DNA of 6,940 bases, from NCBI GenBank assembly GCA_017646185.1, contig JAGCNA010000016.1, forward strand, positions 1 through 6,940, read 5' to 3'. Positions 1-5,573 of the stretch are shown piece by piece. Source of the stretch: Clostridia bacterium. Its GTDB lineage: Bacteria > Bacillota > Clostridia > Oscillospirales > CAG-382. The translations under genes were made by a program, and so were the position numbers. Every line of letters starts with the position of its first letter. Position 1 is the stretch's first letter. The notes under the pieces are model-generated. The model saw only the letters and a program-made list of their open reading frames with translations, was not told where the DNA came from and ran no database searches.

Positions 1-113
1 GCGCTTCGCCCAAGTGAAGTTAAGTTTGCCGCTTTGCCAATGGCAAAACTTCACTATCCGCAGGATAACTTCACTTACGAAGTAAACTTCACTTGCCCCT
101 TGGGGCAAACTTA
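1..113. repeat. Intergenic palindromic repeat cluster built on AAGTGAAGTT
   Basis: A 10-mer recurs: AACTTCACTT at 67-76 and 85-94, a 9-base version at 47-55, and the inverse copy AAGTGAAGTT at 12-21. The DNA between and beside copies forms small inverted repeats of unrelated sequence: 33-39/41-47 (TTTGCCA/TGGCAAA), 56-59/63-66 (ATCC/GGAT), 73-76/80-83 (ACTT/AAGT) and 93-99/102-108 (a TTGCCCC/GGGGCAA-type stem). Longer pairings also exist: 11-21 with 85-95 (11 bp), and 21-30 with 104-113 (10 bp). GCGCTTCGC at 1-9 looks like another mini-hairpin, so the cluster probably continues left of the window. It directly abuts the lipoprotein operon's 3' end and may end or protect that transcript, but no T-tract follows the stems, so a classical terminator role is not supported. 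Function unknown. Confidence 0.8.
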
Positions 114-740
114 GTTTTCCACCGTGCCGTCGGTCTTTACGTTAATAATTCCCGATGCTTCAAGCTTGGGAAGTGCTACGTCGTTATAGGTTCCTCTGAA
201 GGGGAAGGAAACGGAAACGGTGTAAATATGGTTATCATAACTTAATTCCAATTCCTTTTCCACGGACGCAAGGTGGGTACGGGCACGGTCGTCGCCTCCC
301 TCTGCTTCTACCGCGGCGGTGGTAAAGGATACCTTTTCCCCGTTTACGGTAAGATAACAATCGCTGTAACGGGCACCTATTTTAATGGAATAGGAAATAA
401 GGTACACCTCTGCCGTATACAGCACCTTGCCGGGAGAAGTGGTTTCCAACGTCCAGATAACCTCTATATCCAATCCGCATCCGTAATCGGAAAGGAAATG
501 ACCGCTGGCGTTTACCTGCGCGGTTTGGTAATCCGTATCTGCGGGGAGTGAAACGTCACCGTTTTGGTCGGGTTGGGAAGTTGTATCGGGTACAGATTCC
601 TGCGCCGAACTATCTCCGCCCACAGATTCCTGCGGGGGCACGGGGTTGCTTTCTGCAGGGGCTTTTGAAACATCTTCGCCTCCGCAAGAGCAGAGAAGGA
701 GAGAAAGTATTACTAAAAGTGTTATAAATATTTTTTTCAT
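111..740 (-). CDS. Putative secreted lipoprotein, 209 aa, unknown function
   Basis: The N-terminus is a lipoprotein signal peptide: MKK, a hydrophobic stretch at residues 4-16, then lipobox LCSC with Cys19 as the likely lipidated residue followed by Gly-Gly. Signal peptidase II processing would leave it anchored to the outer face of the membrane. Residues 21-65 are a flexible linker rich in Ser, Pro, Glu, Gln and Asp, with QESV repeated at 37-40 and 47-50. Residues 70-205 look like a beta-rich folded domain (alternating hydrophobics, many Tyr/Val/Thr). I do not recognise its family. The start is supported by AAGGA at 748-752 (minus strand), 7 nt before the ATG. It lies 3 nt behind the stop of the upstream lipoprotein gene, so the two are almost certainly co-transcribed. 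Its TAA stop at 111-113 overlaps the end of the palindromic repeat. Confidence 0.85.
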   Translation of the reverse strand: MKKIFITLLVILSLLLCSCGGEDVSKAPAESNPVPPQESVGGDSSAQESVPDTTSQPDQNGDVSLPADTDYQTAQVNASGHFLSDYGCGLDIEVIWTLETTSPGKVLYTAEVYLISYSIKIGARYSDCYLTVNGEKVSFTTAAVEAEGGDDRARTHLASVEKELELSYDNHIYTVSVSFPFRGTYNDVALPKLEASGIINVKTDGTVEN

Positions 741-743
741 AAA

Positions 744-1688
744 TCAGTCCTTACGGTTCATATCAAGATTGATGTAATATTCTGTGCCGTCAAAGAGTCC
801 CACCTGTGTGGGAGCGTAATCGAAGCCTTCTTTTTTATCGGGCCAGATGCTTACTGCGGAATTCTTATCGTTTGTCCAGTCCAAAGCCTCTTCACCCTGA
901 TACAAGGTGAGATCATAAGCGCGGAAGGATTTTAAATACACGCCCTTATCGGTGTTGCCGTAGGTAATATCCTTCCAGTTTTCGCTGGGCTTGCCGTTAA
1001 CATCCACCTTGTTGTTTTGAGGGTAATCAAGAGCTACGTTGAACAAAAATGCGGTGTTGCTTCCGTCCGCCTTGGCGCCCTTAACCTCTACCTCTACGGA
1101 ATCCTTAAAGTTGCTGTTAACCGCTTCTACGGTGAGAAGAGCCTTTTCGTCCTCGATAAGCTTAAGTGTCATAACGTATGTATCGTTTTTGGGAAGCTTT
1201 TTGGAGGATTCATACCAAGTGGGGGTGGATTGGTTTACGGGCTCGTACATATTATAGAAGATATGCCAGCCGCCGGAAGTACCGGACCAGCACAGACCAA
1301 CGTCCACACAGTTTTGCCACCAAGCACCTTCGTATACGTCAATACCCAAAAATACGTAACCGTTAAGGTATTTTCCGTCTGCCATAAGGGTTTTTATTTC
1401 CATTCCCTCAAGGTCAAGGGTTGCGGATGCGCCGGAAAAGCCCGTGTTTGAATATACGGCGAAAGCGGGGCCGTCTATATCACCCATTTTGCCGGTGTTT
1501 TCGTAATCCAGAGAGGAAATTACCTTTTCTGCCTCTGCCATATAGTCGATAGATACCTCCTCGCTTTGCTCGCTCTGCTCTGCGCTTACATCGTTCAGGG
1601 AAGAATTATTCTGCGTTTCGCCTCCGTCGCAGGCGCAAAAGCAAATCAAAATACAGGATAAAACAACAAATGCAAATATTTTTTTCAT
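744..1688 (-). CDS. Putative secreted lipoprotein, 314 aa, unknown function
   Basis: Lipoprotein signal peptide: MKK, hydrophobic core at residues 4-17, lipobox FCAC with Cys20 as the probable lipidation site. Residues 21-48 form an acidic, Ser/Gln/Glu-rich linker. The rest (about 50-314) reads as a beta-sandwich-like extracellular domain with many aromatic residues; notable segments are GAWWQNC (121-127), CWSGTSGGWHIFYN (133-146) and ENWKDITYG (236-244). Such Trp/Tyr-rich sandwiches often bind carbohydrates, but I do not recognise this family and do not assign a function. The start is set by AAAGGAGT at 1696-1703, 7 nt upstream of the ATG, behind a good sigma-A promoter. It is the first gene of a two-gene operon with the 209-aa lipoprotein. 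Both genes begin with the same 15 bases, including a run of seven A. Confidence 0.85.
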   Translation of the reverse strand: MKKIFAFVVLSCILICFCACDGGETQNNSSLNDVSAEQSEQSEEVSIDYMAEAEKVISSLDYENTGKMGDIDGPAFAVYSNTGFSGASATLDLEGMEIKTLMADGKYLNGYVFLGIDVYEGAWWQNCVDVGLCWSGTSGGWHIFYNMYEPVNQSTPTWYESSKKLPKNDTYVMTLKLIEDEKALLTVEAVNSNFKDSVEVEVKGAKADGSNTAFLFNVALDYPQNNKVDVNGKPSENWKDITYGNTDKGVYLKSFRAYDLTLYQGEEALDWTNDKNSAVSIWPDKKEGFDYAPTQVGLFDGTEYYINLDMNRKD

Positions 1689-1719
1689 AAGAAATACTCC
1701 TTTTTCAAGTATTTATTTA

Positions 1720-1748
1720 ATTATACTATAAGCGCTTGCGAAAATCAA
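1720..1748 (-). promoter_or_regulatory. Sigma-A promoter of the lipoprotein operon
   Basis: On the minus strand the -35 box TTGATT (1743-1748) is followed by exactly 17 nt and a perfect -10 box TATAAT (1720-1725). It sits 32 nt before the ATG of the 314-aa lipoprotein, with the ribosome binding site in between. It faces away from the transporter promoter. Confidence 0.75.
1730..1737. promoter_or_regulatory. Candidate LacI/CcpA-type operator within the promoter spacer
   Basis: The perfect palindrome AAGCGCTT lies between the -35 and -10 boxes of the lipoprotein promoter. AAGCGCTT is the core of many LacI-family operators, including CcpA cre sites (consensus about TGAAAGCGCTTTCA). About 10 of 14 positions match that longer consensus (CGCAAGCGCTTATA on the minus strand). 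The position would let a repressor occlude RNA polymerase. The outer arms are weak and no regulator gene is visible in the window, so the factor is an inference. Confidence 0.4.
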
Positions 1749-1761
1749 GGGGCGCAGGGAG

Positions 1762-1790
1762 TTGAAAAATTAAAAAGAATATGGTAAAAT
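1762..1790 (+). promoter_or_regulatory. Sigma-A promoter of the MFS transporter gene
   Basis: TTGAAA (-35, 1762-1767), a 17-nt spacer, then TAAAAT (-10, 1785-1790). The expected start site near 1797 leaves a leader of about 35 nt before the ATG at 1833. Only 13 nt separate this -35 box from that of the divergent lipoprotein promoter. Confidence 0.65.
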
Positions 1791-1796
1791 AAAAGT

Positions 1797-1812
1797 TGGT
1801 AATACTATACCA
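1797..1812. promoter_or_regulatory. Dyad TGGTA-N6-TACCA near the transporter transcription start
   Basis: Two perfect 5-bp inverted arms (1797-1801 and 1808-1812) separated by ATACTA sit at or just after the predicted transcription start of the transporter gene, where a repressor would roadblock initiation. Operators of GntR-family regulators can look similar. The dyad is short, so chance is possible. Confidence 0.3.
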
Positions 1813-1832
1813 CAGGAAAGGATGATACGTAA

Positions 1833-3377
1833 ATGAAGCTTAATTACAAACGCGTTCTGTGTGTTGGCTTTGCATTTTTCCTTATAACAGCCTTCTGGCA
1901 GGCGTATGACACCATTATCCCCAAGATACTTACCGACCGTTTCGGTATGTCCCAATCCGCTTCCGGAATTATTATGGCTCTGGACAACGTGCTGGCGCTG
2001 TTTTTGCTCCCCTTGTTCGGAGTGCTTTCCGATAAATGCAAGAGCAAGCTGGGCAGAAGAACCCCTTTTATTATTGCGGGAACCTTGGCTTCTTTGCTTA
2101 TATTCGCATCCCTCTCCTTTGTGGATGCCGCACAGCTTAAAAAGATTGAAGCAGTTACCGATATACACAGTATGGAGGTAAGAGAACTGCTTTATGATTA
2201 CGAGTATCCCGAAACGCTGCTCACTCCCGACGGTGATGAGTTTGTTTTGCAGGAAAAATTTGAAAAAAGCGAATTTATAAACCTGCCCGCAGAGGATGCA
2301 GAGGGAAAAGCGACGGACAGTTACACGGATTACGTTGTGCCCGCAAGACAGGCGTATATTCTTAACGAGGTAACAAAGAAAGACCCGTCTACCCTTATTC
2401 TGTTTATAGGCGTGTTGTTTGCGGTGCTTCTTGCAATGTCCACCTACCGTACCCCCGCCGTTGCTTTGATGCCTGACGTTACACCGAAGCCGCTCCGTTC
2501 CAAGGGTAATGCCGTTATAAACCTTATGGGTACTATCGGCGGTTCCTGCATACTGGGGCTGGGTATGGTTTTGGGTACCGGCAGTACCAAAAACAGCTTT
2601 ATGAGCTATACGGGATATTTCCTTGCGGTTGCGGGACTTATGCTTATCTGCCTCGTGCTGTTTGTTGCCACCGTAAAAGAGAGAAAGTTTGTTAAGGATA
2701 TGGAAGACGTATCCAAAAAATACGGTATTGACGAAAGCGAACAAGCGCAGGATGGCAACAAAGCACTTTCCAAAGCGGAAAGAAGATCCTTTTTACTGCT
2801 GCTCGCTTCTGTAATCTTTTGGTATATGGGCTACAACGCCGTTACCAGTAAGTATTCCGTTTACGCAGGCAACGTGCTTAATCTGGATTACAACAGCTCA
2901 CTCCTTGTGGCAAATATCGCCGCACTTATCGCCTTTATCCCCGTAGGTATTATATCCACAAAGCTGGGCAGAAAGAAAATGGTTATTGCCGGCGTGGTTA
3001 TGCTGGGCGGAGCGTTCCTTACCGCCGCATTTATGGATAACGGCACTCCCCTTCCCGTAATGCTGGTAATATTCGCTTTGGCAGGTATCGGCTGGGCGAC
3101 TATAAACGTAAACTCCTTCCCCATGGTCGTTGAGCTTGCCAAGGGCGGAAACGTGGGTAAATACACGGGATTTTATTACACCGCGTCTATGGCGGCGCAA
3201 ACCGTGACTCCTTATATAAGCGGTCTGTTTATGGATAATCTGGGAATGAAGACTCTGTTCCCCTATGCCACCGTTTTCGTTGGTCTGGCGCTTATAACCA
3301 TGCTCCTTGTCCGCCACGGCGATGCGATCCCCGTGAAAGCACAATCTGCTGTTGACTATATTCCCGATGCAGACTGA
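1833..3377 (+). CDS. MFS transporter, sucrose/SLC45-GPH-like, probable sugar symporter
   Basis: Predicted integral membrane protein of 514 aa with about 12 helices: roughly 8-28, 43-65, 78-97, 187-205, 226-248, 258-280, 317-337, 352-373, 382-400, 406-426, 443-466 and 472-494. The loop after helix 2 carries an MFS motif A, GVLSDKCKSKLGRRTPFI (63-80), close in form to that of plant sucrose carriers and SLC45 proteins; a degenerate second copy, KLGRKK, is at 377-382. YRTPAVALMPD (205-215) and the NSFPMVVELA segment (427-436) also fit this family. The likely role is proton- or cation-coupled uptake of a sugar or glycoside; the substrate cannot be read from the sequence. Odd feature: residues 98-186 form a hydrophilic, acidic insertion between helices 3 and 4, predicted to lie outside the cell. 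The start follows AAAGGA at 1817-1822. It is probably monocistronic. Confidence 0.9.
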   Translation: MKLNYKRVLCVGFAFFLITAFWQAYDTIIPKILTDRFGMSQSASGIIMALDNVLALFLLPLFGVLSDKCKSKLGRRTPFIIAGTLASLLIFASLSFVDAAQLKKIEAVTDIHSMEVRELLYDYEYPETLLTPDGDEFVLQEKFEKSEFINLPAEDAEGKATDSYTDYVVPARQAYILNEVTKKDPSTLILFIGVLFAVLLAMSTYRTPAVALMPDVTPKPLRSKGNAVINLMGTIGGSCILGLGMVLGTGSTKNSFMSYTGYFLAVAGLMLICLVLFVATVKERKFVKDMEDVSKKYGIDESEQAQDGNKALSKAERRSFLLLLASVIFWYMGYNAVTSKYSVYAGNVLNLDYNSSLLVANIAALIAFIPVGIISTKLGRKKMVIAGVVMLGGAFLTAAFMDNGTPLPVMLVIFALAGIGWATINVNSFPMVVELAKGGNVGKYTGFYYTASMAAQTVTPYISGLFMDNLGMKTLFPYATVFVGLALITMLLVRHGDAIPVKAQSAVDYIPDAD

Positions 3378-3482
3378 ATCACCCCAAAAAATGTTTTCTG
3401 ATTACGGTTCAAACAGACAGTAGATTTCACGGAAAACGATTTTTCGGGGACCCCGAACAAAATCACCCAAAAAAATCACCCC
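3377..3482. repeat. Non-coding 3' region with AATCACCC direct repeats and a GC hairpin
   Basis: Between the transporter stop and the terminator lie about 130 bases without a plausible gene. AATCACCC followed by one or no further C and then mostly A occurs three times: 3377-3391, 3461-3474 and 3474-3482. Between the first two copies there is a perfect 7-bp inverted repeat TTCGGGG/CCCCGAA (3443-3449 and 3451-3457) around one A, with weaker A/T pairing outside it. No T-tract follows the hairpin on the plus strand, so it is not a convincing terminator. It could be a dispersed intergenic element or a structured 3' untranslated region. Confidence 0.45.
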
Positions 3483-3508
3483 TAAAACTATAAACGACGA
3501 ACTATAGT

Positions 3509-3536
3509 AAAAAATCCGCCTGCGGGCGGATTTTTT
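3509..3536. terminator. Bidirectional rho-independent terminator
   Basis: GC stem TCCGCC/GGCGGA (3515-3520 and 3525-3530) with loop TGCG, extended by six A-T pairs (3509-3514 with 3531-3536). The flanking runs act as a T-tract on either strand. It serves the transporter gene on the plus strand and the 241-aa membrane protein gene on the minus strand, whose stop codon lies only 4 nt away. Confidence 0.9.
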
Positions 3537-3540
3537 TGTT

Positions 3541-4266
3541 TTATTTCAATTCTTCAAGGGATTTGCGAACGTAATCTCTTTTGGCGGCTTCTGTTTTTAA
3601 CGCTCCCTCCAGCTTCCATCTGTGAAGCTGTTGGTCATACAAGCCGAGTGCTTCCTTAAGGTCGCTTGCGCGGTTGTCCCTTAAAAGCTTTGTCATATAT
3701 GTTACGGCGATACCGTCCCTATACTCTGCAGGGAGAAATTCCAGCACCGCCTGCCGCTCCGTTATATAATCTGCGCGGGCTTTAAGTAAAACGTCTATCT
3801 GCTTTAATGCGTTTTCATATTCCCCGCCGTGAACGGAATGCCACTCTTCGAGAAAAGCTTCCTGCTTTTCTTTCCGCTTTTTTCTGCCGACAGCAAGCCA
3901 CCATATCCACGGTACAATTTCCAAAAGCGCGGAAACGCCTACGCCTCCGAAAAGAATTACCAACGTAATAAAGGATGCGCTCAGACTTGCGCCGATAGAA
4001 GCATCTTCCATGCCGAACATTACCGCAACGCATATAAAGTACAACCCAAAAGTGATGATAAGCCCTGCGGCAGGTAATCCGATCGCCCAAGGAATAACCT
4101 TTATAATGGAGGAAAGCGTACTTCCGCAAGCCTTTTCCTTTTCTATATCACGGTTTTTTTCCAATTGGTTAACGGTTTCGCTGTGAGCATCTATCTTTTT
4201 TTCAACATCTGCCAAAGCGGAGTAATATGCGCAGGCTTCTCTGAACTTGTTACGCAATTCTTCCAT
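3541..4266 (-). CDS. Membrane protein with two TM segments between charged helical regions, unknown function
   Basis: Predicted 241-aa protein. Residues 1-47 are highly charged and helical with coiled-coil character. Two hydrophobic segments follow (about 52-83 and 94-127), separated by a short loop with MEDAS and ended by a basic GRKKRKEK stretch (127-134) that should face the cytoplasm. Residues 135-241 are again charged and helical, including LPAEYRDGIAVTYM (178-191) and NRASDLKEALGLYDQQLH (198-215). Similar C-terminal wording (LP-YR...RA-tLKEA-LY--ELH) is familiar to me from uncharacterised Clostridia membrane proteins, but this is recollection, not a search. There is no catalytic motif and no signal peptide. 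The start follows a G-rich GGGGG site (4274-4278), 7 nt upstream, which is an atypical ribosome binding site. The gene appears monocistronic, with its own strong promoter and terminator. Confidence 0.8.
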   Translation of the reverse strand: MEELRNKFREACAYYSALADVEKKIDAHSETVNQLEKNRDIEKEKACGSTLSSIIKVIPWAIGLPAAGLIITFGLYFICVAVMFGMEDASIGASLSASFITLVILFGGVGVSALLEIVPWIWWLAVGRKKRKEKQEAFLEEWHSVHGGEYENALKQIDVLLKARADYITERQAVLEFLPAEYRDGIAVTYMTKLLRDNRASDLKEALGLYDQQLHRWKLEGALKTEAAKRDYVRKSLEELK

Positions 4267-4299
4267 GAATATACCCCCAAAAAGTGATTTTCTTTAATT

Positions 4300-4328
4300 A
4301 TTTTATATCTTTCATAAGATTTTGTCAA
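4300..4328 (-). promoter_or_regulatory. Sigma-A promoter of the 241-aa membrane protein gene
   Basis: Minus-strand perfect -35 box TTGACA (4323-4328), a 17-nt spacer, and -10 box TAAAAT (4300-4305), 34 nt before the ATG. The near-consensus form suggests constitutive, fairly strong transcription. No operator-like dyad is obvious. Confidence 0.75.
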
Positions 4329-4347
4329 GTTTTTAATATTCTGCCCC

Positions 4348-4375
4348 TTGCTTTTTGCTTTGTATAATGTATAAT
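4348..4375 (+). promoter_or_regulatory. Promoter of the aldo/keto reductase gene, with doubled -10 box
   Basis: Two perfect TATAAT hexamers occur 7 nt apart (4363-4368 and 4370-4375). The second pairs with TTGCTT (4348-4353) at a 16-nt spacing; the first has no good -35 match at 16-18 nt. The predicted start is near 4382, giving a leader of about 30 nt with the binding site GAGGT at 4400-4404. Confidence 0.6.
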
Positions 4376-4411
4376 GATATTTAACAGTATGAAAAAAGCG
4401 AGGTTAATAAT

Positions 4412-5536
4412 ATGCTTTACAACACTTTTAAGGACAAAAAGTTATCTGCTCTGGGGCTCGGCACCATGCGTTTTCCCGTGGTTGGCGATGATTATGCCAA
4501 TATAGACCTTGAAAAAACCAAAGAGATTTTTGATTACGCAATTGAAAACGGAATTAATTATTTCGACACCGCTTTCGGTTACCACAACGGAAACAGCGAG
4601 ATCGTATGCGGACAGATGCTTAAAAATTACCCCCGCGACAGCTTTTATCTTGCATCCAAGTTTCCCGGATTCAGTGAAGAAAACGTTATTAACCACGAAG
4701 AGATATTTGAAAAACAGCTTAAAAAATGCGATGTGGAATATTTTGATTTTTATTTGTTCCACAATCTGTTCTCCCGCAATGCACCCTGGTATCTGGATGA
4801 CGAAAAATACGGGCTTTATACATATCTGTGCAAGCAGAGAGATGCGGGCAGAATAAAGCACCTTGGTGTTTCCTGCCACTGCGATCTTGAAACCTTGCGG
4901 GCTTTCCTTGATAAATACGGAAAAGACATTGAATTTGTACAGATACAGCTTAACTGGCTGGACTGGACCTTGCAGGACGCCAAGGCAAAGGTGGAATTAC
5001 TAAACGAGCGCAACATTCCCATCTGGGTAATGGAGCCCGTGCGCGGCGGAAAGCTGGCATCCCTTGCACAGGGTGACGAAGAAGCCCTTAAAGCGCTCCG
5101 TCCCGAAGAGGGAATTCCCGCTTGGGCGTTCAGATATCTGCAAAGCATCAAGGGTGTAACCATGGTGCTTTCCGGTATGTCCAATATGCAGCAGATTACC
5201 GATAATATAAACACCTTCTCTTCCTTTAAGCCTTTAAGCGAGGAGGAAAACGCAACGCTGGCAAAGATTGCGGAAGGAATGCTCAATTCCGTTCCCTGCA
5301 CCGCCTGCCGTTACTGTACCGAGGGATGCCCCGCTTCCCTTGATATTCCCGAGCTTATTAAGGCTTACAACCGCAAGGATTACGAGGGTCTGTACGGCGT
5401 GAAGAAGCTGGAAGAGGACAAAAAGCCCTCTGCCTGCATCGGATGCCGCGCCTGCGAAGCCGTGTGCCCCCAGAACATAAAGATTGCCGATATTATGTCT
5501 GAAATGGCAGAGCTGATTAAAGAAAAGGAAGAATAA
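4412..5536 (+). CDS. Aldo/keto reductase with C-terminal 2x[4Fe-4S] ferredoxin-like domain
   Basis: Predicted cytoplasmic oxidoreductase, 374 aa, the usual length for iron-sulfur aldo/keto reductases (COG1453-type). Residues 1-275 form the TIM barrel: GLGTMRFP (15-22), INYFDTAFGYHNG (48-60), GVSCH (152-156), PVRGGK (209-214) and the nucleotide-binding segment VLSGMSNMQQITDNI (252-266). The catalytic tetrad is complete: Asp52, Tyr57, Lys83 and His117. The tail binds two clusters through CTACRYCTEGCP (Cys296, 299, 302, 306) and CIGCRACEAVCP (Cys342, 345, 348, 352). It probably reduces a carbonyl or related substrate with NAD(P)H and can exchange electrons with ferredoxin-like partners. The physiological substrate is unknown, and the gene stands alone, so context does not help. 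The start follows GAGGT (4400-4404), 7 nt upstream. Confidence 0.93.
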   Translation: MLYNTFKDKKLSALGLGTMRFPVVGDDYANIDLEKTKEIFDYAIENGINYFDTAFGYHNGNSEIVCGQMLKNYPRDSFYLASKFPGFSEENVINHEEIFEKQLKKCDVEYFDFYLFHNLFSRNAPWYLDDEKYGLYTYLCKQRDAGRIKHLGVSCHCDLETLRAFLDKYGKDIEFVQIQLNWLDWTLQDAKAKVELLNERNIPIWVMEPVRGGKLASLAQGDEEALKALRPEEGIPAWAFRYLQSIKGVTMVLSGMSNMQQITDNINTFSSFKPLSEEENATLAKIAEGMLNSVPCTACRYCTEGCPASLDIPELIKAYNRKDYEGLYGVKKLEEDKKPSACIGCRACEAVCPQNIKIADIMSEMAELIKEKEE

Positions 5537-5547
5537 CCCGCAAAAAC

Positions 5548-5573
5548 AAAACCTCCGATTATTCGGAGGTTTT
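5548..5573. terminator. Bidirectional terminator of reductase and LRR genes
   Basis: An 11-bp perfect stem, AAACCTCCGA-type arm 5548-5558 with 5563-5573, around loop TTAT (5559-5562), followed by T's on the plus strand. On the minus strand it is followed by TTTT-G-TTTTT-like sequence, so it can stop both convergent transcripts. The loop contains the TAA stop (5559-5561) of the minus-strand LRR gene, and one arm encodes its last residues (K-T-S-E). Confidence 0.9.

Noticed and set aside
93..108. Rho-independent terminator for the lipoprotein operon
   Set aside because: The stem is good, but no T-tract follows on the minus strand; it is one of several mini-hairpins of the repeat.
1..113. CRISPR array
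   Set aside because: The repeat unit is only 10 bases, spacings are 8-11 bases between the direct copies, one copy is inverted, and the spacers are palindromic. None of this fits CRISPR.
1017..1451. Plus-strand open frame opposite the 314-aa lipoprotein
   Set aside because: It overlaps a gene with a clear signal peptide, promoter and ribosome binding site, and has no such signals of its own.
1770..2744. Long open frame on the minus strand opposite the transporter gene
   Set aside because: It is fully antisense to a well-supported MFS gene, rich in His, Lys, Gln and Gly without a sensible domain, and lacks a convincing ribosome binding site. It reflects the codon bias of the real gene.
3443..3457. 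Terminator for the transporter gene
   Set aside because: The 7-bp GC stem has a one-base loop and is followed by A-rich rather than T-rich sequence on the plus strand; the hairpin at 3509-3536 is the convincing terminator.
4267..4411. Riboswitch or leader RNA before the reductase
   Set aside because: The predicted leader is only about 30 nt, too short for a known riboswitch; the region is explained by two divergent promoters.
4816..5301. Minus-strand open frame inside the aldo/keto reductase gene
   Set aside because: It lies antisense to a gene with all catalytic and cluster residues intact; it is Ser/Cys-rich with no recognisable domain or start signals.
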